This document shows positions 23,344 through 35,000 of a stretch of DNA of 64,000 bases, in pieces; positions within the stretch are counted from its first letter, which is position 1; each line of letters begins with the position of its first letter. A program made the translations under genes and the position numbers. The notes beneath the pieces were generated by a model. The model made no database searches and had not been told where the DNA came from. It was given only the letters and a program-made list of their open reading frames with translations. The DNA is from Sipunculus nudus (taxonomy: Eukaryota > Annelida > Sipuncula > Golfingiida > Sipunculidae), in contig CM049314.1 in assembly GCA_026874595.1 (NCBI GenBank), positions 60,741,300-60,805,299 of the forward strand, in the 5' to 3' direction.

Positions 23344-26300
23344 GTGAAGTCAAAGAATATCTTAGGTTCTGTTATTGTTCGATGTTTAAATTGATTATTT
23401 CCATGAGATGCTTTAAGAAAAACATATGGCGTTCATCCATTCCATCACTTTCCAGTTTGTTTAATATTACATCGCCATTTCCCTGTTAACTATCTCGAAA
23501 CAGATGAATTACTAAATTTACTAACACAGAGCGACTTCTGTGGTCTGTTGTTCTATCTGAGGACTCAATATCTTGGGAATTGTGAGATTAAAGCGAGTAG
23601 TACAGCGGCTAAGCACCAGTATTGCTCAAATTTTGCAGAAAGCATGAAACTTTGCTCAGTTATTCTATTGCTTCTAGGGATCTTTAAAAAAAATAGACCC
23701 CAAAAATTCAAACCCTCTGGCGGCCTATATCATGATTTATAAAATTGCGGCCAAAATGTGCATTTTTGCTTATCTTTGACACTTCTTGTCAATCAGAAAG
23801 ACCTAAAAACATGGCCGATCAGCACAAAAGGAGGGACAAATGCTGTCGAGGATATTATTCAGTCATGTTTTGGGCTCTGCATTATAAAAATGGGCGATAC
23901 CATTGTGTAACACATGAGCTGGTTTCCATGGCAACGTTATTTAATTGTGCCATCATTTTATTAATATCAAAATGGTTGTATAAATGGCTATAAAGAATCG
24001 CAAAAATTTTACTGAAGGCATTAAATTTTGCACATGGATACTACTGCCCCTAGCCATATTTGAAAAAAAGACCCCAAAAATTTGCGCCCTATGTTGGCAG
24101 CCTCCAAAATATGCATTTTCCGCATCGGTGTTGCTGCTTCTCCACCAGGCATACCTAAAAACATGGCCGTTCAGCACAAAAAGAGGGACAAATGCTGTCA
24201 AATATGTTATCTTTTCAGGATTTGGAATCTGAATAAAAATTAGAAAAAATTAAGTAAACAACTTTATAAAATTACCAGGGTAATGCCACTGTGTAACATA
24301 TGAGCTTGTTTCCAACGTTTGTTTATAATGCAACCACATTATTTAAAACGAAGTTTTCAAATAATTGGCCACAATTCTGTTGAAAATCAACATAAGAAGT
24401 TGAAATAAACACAAAATGCAGCAAATGGAGAGGGTTTTTTTACATGAAATGTTTTCTGACACAACATAATTTGCATTCTCTGATATATGCAAAAATATGC
24501 AAATATAAGTGTTAAAATGACAATTTTTACTGATAACATGTATTCAGAATCCTCTTTTTCTTAATTATATGGCTTCCTTCACCCTAAAATTTATTCCCAT
24601 TAATGGATACATAAGTAAAGAGTAAATGTATAAGTTTTCTCTCATTTACATAACTAATATTAGCATTTTAATGAATATGCATGAACAACCTAACATAATG
24701 CCAAATATCTAAACCGGCATATAACTGTTTTTGTAGTACATATTAGTCATCAATTATAGTTTTGGATATTCTAACATTGGACAATTTTCTACAATAACAC
24801 ATATTTCAAAGTCCAGTAAGTATTTATATTACCTTGTATAGACTAATTGATCATTACTTGCATAATAATACATAATATAGTTTTTAAAAATTATAATACA
24901 TGTATTATTCATTCTGATCACTGCACTGTCTCCGTCAAAATAGTAAGACTTAAGTTTATGAACCACAGGGGCCCCTGGCACTGAAAATTCCTTAAATAGT
25001 GGCATGGACCAACTTGCTCCTACCTCCAACTGGGAAGTGTACATGCCCATAGAGAGGGTGTTATGTCAGTCCATTATACATAGGGGTGACACAACAGTCA
25101 GCCACAGGGGTCCCTGGCACTGAAAATTCCTATCAACTATTAAATAAGGTCTGGTATATGGAAATAAATTTATCATTCAATTTGCATATCTTGTATTTGC
25201 ATATTCTTAGTTGGAAGATGTAATGAAGATGGACAGAAATCGTAATTGATAAACCTAGGAATTTCTATAGCAATCTCGAAAAAGATCCCGGATATATCTT
25301 AGTCCAGAAATCATAGTCGAAATTACAGTTAAATAGTGCCATGGGCCAACTTCCTCCAACGCCAAAATGGGACGTGTACATGTCCATGGAGAGGGTGTTA
25401 TGTCAGTCCATTATACATAGGGGTGACACAACAGTCAGCCACAGGGGTCCCTGGCACTGAAAATTCCTATCAACTTTAATTTGCATATCTTGTATTTGCA
25501 TATTCTTAGTTGGAAGATGTAATGAAGATGGACAGAAATCGTAATTGATAAACCTAGGAATTTCTATAGCAATCTCGAAAGAGATCCCGGATGTATCTTA
25601 GTCCAGAAATCATAGTCGAAATTTCAGTTAAATAGTGCCATGGGCCAACTTCCTCCAACGCCAAAATGGGACGTGTACATGTCCATGGAGAGGGTGTTAT
25701 GTCAGTCCATTATACATAGGGGTGACACAACAGTCAGCCACAGGGGTCCCTGGCACTGAAAATTCCTATCAACTTTAATTTACATATCTTGTATTTGCAT
25801 ATTCTTAGTTGGAAGATGTAATGAAGATGGACAGAAATCGTAATTGATAAACCTAGGAATTTCTATAGCAATCTCGAAAGAGATCCTGGTTGTATCTTAG
25901 TCCAGAAATCATAGTCGAAATTACAGTTAAATAGTGCCATGGGCCAACTTCCTCCAACGCCAAAATGGGACGTGTACATGCCCATAGAGAGGTTGTTAGG
26001 TAAGTCCATTAAACATAGGGGTGACACAACAGTCATTATGAATAATATTCTGCAAAAAAAATGAGCATAATCATGCATGATTTGAGAATCCTGAAAGCCA
26101 GACAGAGCACGAATCATGAATGATGAACCTGAAAAAGTCTTAACCAATAGACAAGGAGGTGCTTATAAAACCATTCTTGAATACCTAAAAATAGGTAATT
26201 GTTACCTATATATTTTCTGTTCCTCGACAGCATTTGTCCCTCTTTTTGTGCTGACCGTCCATGTTTAAATAACATTACCATGGAAACCAGCTCATATGTT

Positions 26301-26657
26301 ACACAATGGTACAGTACTGCCCTTGTACTTTAATCAAGCATTTTTCTAATGCAGAGCCCAAAACATAATTGAATAACATCCTTGATACCATTTCCTCCTC
26401 TTTTTGTGCTGAACGGCCATGTTTTAAGGTCTCCTTCACTGAAAACATTTTTAAAATCAAGATGGCGGCCATTGGTGGGCTTGAACTTTTTGGGCCTATT
26501 TTTTTAAAGATGCCAGGGGTAGTAGTATCCTTGTGCCAAGTTTCATGCTTTCTGCAAAATTTGAGCAATTCTGGTGAAAAATGGGCCTTAGCCGCTGTAC
26601 TAGAGATGTGATTACATATGCTAAGCACCTTGCGTGCGTAATTGGAAGGCTGTGCCC

Positions 26658-26691
<34 letters not shown>

Positions 26692-29600
26692 ATTATTATT
26701 ATTGAAACATATTTATACAGGGTAGCCCCTTCGGACAAGATTGTCTGATCTGCCATGAGGCCCTGTTTGGCTATACAGTTTATACAATGTAAAAAAACAT
26801 GTTAATGCAATCAGAATTAATAGGAAAAAGTGACCTAAGATGAAATTATGCAGCAAGATGTGATATTAAACATGAAAATAAAACTATTACATGCAACGAA
26901 ATATACAACAAATTGTGATATTAAACATGAATATAAAACAATGACATGCAACGTAATATACAAGGCAATCATGAGTGTCACATAAATGTTAAATACAACA
27001 GAGTATGAAATAACAAACATTATATGAAATATGAAGCACAAAGGTTTACTACATGATACTTTTTTACAAACCTGTAAGGAGAGGCATTTTCTTCATGATT
27101 CATTTAATGTGTTCCTCAAAATAGGACCTCGGCATAAAAATTTCTTTAAGTATTTTGTCCGAGGTTTGGTACATATAATTTACTTAAATAGCTAATGCGT
27201 GTATCATATCGGTGGACTTGATGAGCAAAAGTGGACCGGTCGGTCATATAGGATAGACTCAAGTTATTCAGACATTCAAACATAAGGATATCCATGTCTT
27301 TGTTCAATGGATTCAATGCCAAGGGGCTGACGGATCACTGTAATGGTACATTCATGTTTAAAATTACTTGTTCAGGGTGATCCGACCATGTTCGGTTTTT
27401 ATTAAGCACTAACCCCGAGTAAGTGGTACTGTTAGATTGTGTGATGGGCTTGTCGAATGCTATGCTATTAAGATCCAAAGTCGGGATCTGAAGAGGATGG
27501 TTTTCGATATGATTGAAAGCTTGTTATCATAAAACCATTTAGATATAGTAGTGACTATATAGAAGTTAATGGGGTCATCATCAGAAAGATTACATTGACA
27601 ATTGCCAGTGTTTCCAGTAATATCATTTACATAAATTAAAAATAATATAGGCTCTAATACAGAACCTTGAGGTATTCAAATTTTCACAGGATGCTGTGAA
27701 AATACTGCGTTAGTATTTTTCACAGCATGAGATCAATCGAAAAATAGTTCTTAATAAGTTCATGTGATTTTCTATGGAAACCGTAATGTTTATTTTTTTT
27801 CTAAGAGAATGTCATGCCTGACGGTGTCAAAACATTTCTTGAAGCAAAGAAGCAAGCCCATGTCAAACCTTTAGTATCAATTGCATAGAGCCAATGGTAA
27901 ACAACTTAACGTAAACTTGTTTGAAAGCAGATTGATCATGAGTTATTTCATGTTGATTTAAGTGGTATAAAATTTTAGCATGTAAAATCGTCTTTGGATC
28001 CTTTACCTTTGTATATGGGAGTGATTCACACCATTGGGTCTTTCAATTAGCTGCTCTAATTCAAGGAGGTTACATAGGGACTTTAGTGGGTTGTTGTGAT
28101 TATTGTTCTTGAAGTCAGTGTTAAAATCTCCAATTAAAACAGTGTTCTGGCATAGCGAGAGAGACTATTCAATATTTTTGACAAAGATTTGAAGAAGCTG
28201 GTGGTAGCTGTGAGAGGTCGGTAAGATGCGCCTGTTAGAGTGGAGCCCTTGCGGTGACATTTTAATCTTAATCCATAGGTCTTCGATACAATCCATATGT
28301 AACTCAGGCACAGAGAGTGGGCTACGTACATTCAAATGAAAAACAAGGATATTTGACTTCGAAATTGTTGTATATATGGGTGAATTTAGTGGCAACTTAC
28401 AATTATGCTGGCTGAATACATTTAACAGGGGAACAGATTGCGTGGGAGGCAGCTTAACTTCACTGCTGGAGGATAAGACATTAAAGTTATTGTCATCTTT
28501 GGACGTTCCATATAACGTAGGTGACAAGTTCGTGAATGTATCACTTTCGACCCAAGTTTAAAGCTGTGATTTTGTGGTTTGGATGTTAAATCGATAGTAC
28601 TAGAAGAGGTTTGAGTCACACCATTGGGTTCTTCAATTAGCTGCTCTAATTCAAAGAGGTTGCATAGGGACTTTAGTGGGTTGTTGTGATTATTGTTCTT
28701 GCAGTCAGTGTTAAAATCTCCAATTAAAACAGTGTTCTGGCATAGCGAGAGAGACTATTCAATATTTATCATTGAAGGTTTAATTAATTCCTCCAGAGGT
28801 AATCGCCAATCAAGGAATGTCGAGTTCCTGGACTGCTGGTGGTTTCAGTCAGGTCAGGAAAGTGGGAATGTGCAGCCTCACTCAGCTGGTGGTGTTATGT
28901 GGCCGGTGGTAACTTGAGATTTTAGTTCTTTTATTTCATCAGCCGCTACCTGTTAGTCTCGAGTTTTAATTCTTACCTCTTCAACTAAATCCATGTTTAT
29001 CTTAGTGAGCATTTGGATTGATTTGCTCATCTTGGTAGCTGTGGATCGTTTCATGAACAGGTCCTCAATTTTTGTTATACGAGCGTACTACCGTGTGACA
29101 ACGTATGGAAGTTCTCGACAGGAAATCGTATTATTACGCTAGGTATATCCTGGTCTTTTGGAATGCCCAGGCAATGTGCCGATCAGTGTACAGTCAGAGG
29201 TACACCATGCATTTTCGTTGTTGATTATGGGCTTGGGATGGATTTCAGTGAAACAGTATTCGAGATAGACTGTAGCATAAAGCTCGGCTTAGAAGATATT
29301 TGCGATGTCAGATTAAGAATGGTGTCTTCATTACACTCTAATTGAATTGATGAAAGTTCAGCAGGCGAGGGATCAGGGAGGGTACATTGATCATCGTGGG
29401 GTAATGAAGATGGTAGTTTAGTGAAAAGAGCAGCTTGAGACATTGGTTGCTTACCCCTGACGTATTTGCATTTATTTTTATTGTATTGTACTGTTCACCC
29501 CATTGAAAGGAAACCAACATTCCATACGAATTAACACTTCGGATATATCTTTATGGTTTGCTTTATTATTGTTGAATAGTTCATCGTTAAATGAATTTTC

Positions 29601-30515
29601 TGGAAAAGGATGTCAGCTGTGAACGAGTAAACTGAGTGTTATCTGCTGTCACAGCAGTTTCAAGGTCAATTTTGTGTTTCTGTAGTCTGAGTTGCTGGGT
29701 TTCACTGAGCTGAGCTCTTGCGGTATTCGCTTCGGCCAGCTAGATCTCCGTCATTGGGGATTGTATGATACGACCGGCTTGCAGGTACCTATTGTAAAGT
29801 AACAATAAGGGTGAAGATGTTGATTAGGCCCAAGGTTTTTGTCGGAGCTGGTTGCCAGGAGTAACAGGAAGAGAGTTCTCTTTTGGTCAGACCAATTTTT
29901 ATAAAGAATCGTACAAATGATATGTTTAAAGGTGGTCTATGAATTTATGTTTCCTGCCCAACGTATGCGCAATGGTAATGACCCTAAGGCAATATATGAC
30001 AGAGCAGTGGAGATCATCAAATATTGAGGACCCGCAATTGTCCACCGAACCGTGTTATCAGATAGATATAAAGGAGACATACCATGAGCTAGACCGAAGT
30101 TGAAATGGAATTTTACAGATGTATACCCTTAAGTTAGCATTTATAAAGATAATTGTATTTGTTACCTCAATACAAATTATCAAATACTATAATATATTCA
30201 ACACACCAGTAGTTCTCAGGTCTGAAAGGTTCAAAGTTGTTATTATTATATAATATTATAAACAACTTAAGTTTCAGGGAGGCAAGAGGCTTAGAGGTAA
30301 CCATTACAAGGAATAAAAGCTCTTGTAAGTTATCAGATTCCAGGTTGTTACAGACACTCTGATACGAGGGCTGCGTTATTTCTTTACTGATATACGTTCA
30401 TTTATATAGTGTATGACCTGGTGTAAGGCTAAAAGTGAGATTTAAAATTAAATGATTTAAAATTAAATTATATTATAATTAAAGACACACATATGCACAC
30501 ACATATACCACAATC

Positions 30516-30588
<73 letters not shown>

Positions 30589-31741
30589 ATATATATATAT
30601 TGGCACGATAGCCTTGGGCTCATGCTAATTTAGTTACAAAAAGGCAGACACAATAACACCTCAGACATAAAACATGCAAATCAAAACTCGAAGCAGGAAA
30701 TAGAATGTACAGAAAATTACTTCAACTCAAAAACGTGACCAGATACAAGTGCTTTGAAATATAGCTAAAGTGACACAAAAGATTATACGGAAACATTCAC
30801 CTAACTGAATAGTGCTCATAATCCGGGGTTGGTGCTAGTGACATCAACTTGCATAAGACATACATACATACATAAATACGGTTCAAGACGAAAAGGAATA
30901 CACTGTTAGCTTAATTGAATACTATACAAATATACCACAACCATAAACGCTGGCTCCTACATCATCAAATCATATATGGACCAAACAAGGTTTCTGATCT
31001 CTTTAAATCGGCGCTAATTTGCTCATCGAAATATTAGAATACATGAGTGATCGAGGCCATCGGTCAGGAATACTGAAGAATACTGAGGAACAAGGTTTTT
31101 CAAGTATTAGATCCTTACTCCTCTCTGACAACGAGAGAAGGAAATGGAGTGGCCTAATAAATAACTACATACCCTTTTCATACACCTGGCCAAATATAAT
31201 TTACAGAGAACACAGATACTTGCCTGAGAGCCCCTTCAAGCTGTATTTATATTTTTGAACAAACATTACATAGTCTGGTCTTTTGGCACTTAAGGATATA
31301 TATTTCGGCGTTCTCCGCTGATATATAAATATTTTAGGGAATACGACCAAATGATACCAGAAGTGAAGTTAAACAGCAAGTAGTTAATAGTATCACGACT
31401 CAGGTGACATTTTACGTGTATCAGTTACGGTGCAAACATAATGAAACTATAAAAGTGAGCAAGCCTTACCTTGGTACATGTCTACTGGCTGCCTAACTAA
31501 AACGCCGGCGCCTTGCGCCACAATTTTCCATCTGAATGTTAACTCGTACGATAACCCCATTTATAAATGTCATAATCGCAGGCAAACGTGAGCTGCTCTT
31601 ATTCAAGGAAAAGAGCAAGCTATAAGTATTTGCTGAACGAGTCAATTCAAGACGTGCGTTGTAGACCAAGGGCGCATGATCTTTGCACTTATTCAGTCCG
31701 CTCGTGTGGGTCACAATTAAAGTACAGACATGAAAGCCGTC

Positions 31742-31827
<86 letters not shown>

Positions 31828-31967
31828 GATATATGTATACAAATGGATATCTTGTTTTTAGGATTAACAACGCCGGAATTATGCAAGTGGTAGACGTTCC
31901 TCCGGAGTACAAACTCATTCAGTCCGCTCGTGTGGGTCACAATTAAAGTACAGACATGAAAGCCGTC

Positions 31968-32019
<52 letters not shown>

Positions 32020-35000
32020 TCGAGATATATGTATACAAATGGATATCTTGTTTTTAGGATTATGGGGCCTTGTTAACAACGCCGGAATTATGCAAGTGGT
32101 AGACGTTCCTCCGGAGTACAAACTCCGGCAAGATTTCCAGGCTGTGTTGGACGTGAATCTATTAGGGCTGGTGGATGTAACCCTGCAGTTCCTGCCTCTG
32201 ATTGCTAAGACCAAGGGAAGGATAGTCAATATGTCCAGTGCTGCCGGAAGAGTCAACTTTGGTGTGCACCTCATGCCTTACCATGTAAGCAAACATGGCG
32301 TCGAGTCGTTCTCAGACGGACTCAGGTGAGGTTAGCTCTATTAAGTTTGATTTAGTGTTGATGAGGTTTGGATGGTGCGGTCAAGATGAGCTAATTCTGG
32401 ATACCATAGTGAAGCCGTACCTTCATTTTTATACTTCTAACTTGATATTTTAAACATATAGGCTTAGGTTTAACATAGGCTTTTCATTGTATATCAATGT
32501 GTTCTTAGGTAAATATAATCAGGACCATCTAAGTCATAGATATTACTATCAGGATCATCTTTGGTAATATTTCAAAGGTTATATTAGGTCAAGATAAAAT
32601 AATCAAGGATACCCTATGAATAAGTAATATGGTCAGAGTCAGATAAGATCAAGAAATGGTCAAGGTGAGCTCAGGTCTGGCGAATACGATTAAGAAGAGC
32701 TTATGTCTCGTTATTATAAATAAAATTAGCGCAGGTGGGAATTTTATTATAACGACAATATGATCCGGTCTTGAAAATATGAACCGGCTTAGATTAGATA
32801 TGAACTAGAATACGGGTAGTCGACAAGCGACTACGTGTATCCGCCTAAATCAGAGTGGAACGGGTGAATTGAGGCATGGATTGAGTGGCAAGGGGAAATA
32901 GAGTGTTGCATATAAGCATGGATGTCTGCAGCCAAATTGTGTATGTAGGTTGCCCCCCCTAGCACAAAATCCAGAAAGCCGTCCAAGTTGTATACATATG
33001 CAAAATTGAAGGCAGATAAGTCAAACCACTACATGTATATGAGTGATTTTAGCCCGTGGCAGACAAACAGATGGACGCTGAGCAAAAATGGTTGCAGGTG
33101 ACCATGATAAAGAGCTATGTGAGAACTATACACATGCAAAACTTTGGCCCAATCGGTCAAACGGTTCTCAAGATATGAGCTTGGATGTCTGCTGCATAAA
33201 CTAGAATGCAGGTGGCGCCACCTGTCATAAAATCAAGAGAGCTGTCGGGGATGTATAAACCTGCAAAATTTTAGGCAGATATGTCAAACCACTACAGAGA
33301 TATGAGTGATTTTATCCCATGGCAGACAAACAGACAGGTGCTGTGCAAAATTGGCTGCAGGTGGCGCCACCAGCTTTGCGTATGATGAAGAGCTATATGA
33401 GATCTATACACATGCAAAATTTTGGCCTGATCGGTCAAACGGTTCTCGAGATATGAGCTTGGATGTCTGCAGCGTAAACGTGAATGTAGGTGGCGCCACC
33501 TGTCATAAAATCAGTAAAGCTATCCAGGATGTATACGCATGCCGAATTTCAGTTGAATTAGTCAAGTCACTGCAGAGATATGAGTGATTTTAACCCAAGG
33601 CAGACAAACAGATGGAAACTGTGCAAACATGGTTGCAGGTGGCGCCACCATTTTTTGTGAATGTTATAAAGCACTCCAAGGGCTACATTTGTGCCAAAAA
33701 ATTTTCCTGATCGGTCTAACAGTTCCCGAGATATGAGCTTGGATGTCTGCAGCGTAAACGTGAATGTAGGTGGCGCCACCTGTCATAAAATCAGAAAAGC
33801 TATCCAGGATGTATACGCATGCCGAATTGTAGGTGAATTAGTCAAGTCACTGCAGAGATATGAGTGATTTTAACCCAAAGCAGACGAACAGATGGACACT
33901 GTGCAAACATGGTTGCAGGTGGCGCCACCATTTTTTGTGAATGTTATAAAGCTCTCCAAGGGCTACATTTGTGAAAAAAAATTTCCTGATCGGTCAAACG
34001 GTTCCCAAGATATGAGCTTTGATGTCTGCAGCGTAAACGTGAATGTAGGTGGCGCCACCTGTCATAAAATCAGAAAAGCTATCCAGGATGTATACGCATG
34101 CCGAATTTCAGGTGAATTAGTCAAGTCACTGCAGAGATATGAGTGATTTTAACCCAAGGCAGACAAACAGATGGAAACTGTGCATACATGGTTGCAGGTG
34201 GCGCCACCATTTTTTGTGTATGTTATAAAGCTCTCCAAGGGCTACATTTGAGCAAAAAAAATTTCCTGATCGGTCAAACGGTTCCAGAGATATGTGGGTT
34301 TATTTGTGGAAACAGACGCACAAACGGACGCAGAGCGCAGAGGAAAGGTTAGAGGTCAAAACAAAATCGGGGCGCAGCAGTTCACATGTGACCCGAACAT
34401 AATCCCGGGTTTCGTAAAATTCCGCCCAGCGGTTACGGAGGAGTTCTCCGGACACCTACGCGGCGGCGGCGGCGGCGGCGGCGTGCAGCTGAAAACATAG
34501 TATCCGCAAAACTCTGTTTTGGCGGATACAATTATAAGTTCACCAAGAGATAAGGTCTGGCTAATATGATCAAAGATGTTCGGTGTATATAATAGTATTA
34601 ATATAAGCTTTAGTTTAGACAATGTTATATTAAAATATAAAGTGGTATTTTATAACTAGTAATGCCGGATTTCTAGAATTTCTATCTGTAAACAATAAGG
34701 GAATTACAGAAGGTACTAGAGACATCCATGCTTTCTAAAAAAAATGAGAAAGCGATACAGACAAAAATGTTGTTCTCACCGACAAGTAATGGAACAGCGG
34801 ACATTCCAATTTCGAGCGGGTTTGCTCTACCGTTGGCCTACTGGCTATCTTCAGATATCTTTGCAAATGTATTTATCAGCATGACAACTAGCAAGTAACG
34901 TCACGCAGTATGACGTCATTGTCGGGACTGCTACAATTGCGTGTCGTTTTCCCATCCGTACACATACACATACAATTATTTAAGGAGAACTTCGTGTATT

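Larger units (their letters stand above)
27050..28770 (-). mobile_element. CR1/L2-like LINE, degenerate and rearranged
   Basis: Minus-strand relics of a non-LTR retrotransposon: endonuclease pieces at 28025-28770, reverse transcriptase at 27560-28020 and a C-terminal tail at 27060-27330. Motif wording (VPIYKGKG, FDTVRHDIL, IPQGSV, GDFNTD) fits the jockey/CR1 group. Frameshifts and stops are frequent, and the endonuclease part is duplicated and out of order. Confidence 0.75.
23344..32057 (+). other. Gene 2 intron 1 (8.7 kb, repeat-loaded)
   Basis: GT at 23344 to TTTTTAG at 32057, phase 1. The matching intron position in gene 1 is only 1341 bp, so this one has grown by insertions: a long-inverted-repeat element (23598-26602), a CR1-like LINE relic (27050-28770), microsatellites and a partial copy of the following exon's start. 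Confidence 0.9.

Noticed and set aside
33306-34500. Plus-strand frames of 68-93 codons in the palindrome array
   Set aside because: The same peptide words recur with the 280-bp unit. They are repeat by-products without any known domain.
34911-34918. CRE-like tgacgtca palindrome (also at 41481 and near 15537)
   Set aside because: Three 8-bp matches in 64 kb are only slightly above chance, and none is close to a supported transcription start.
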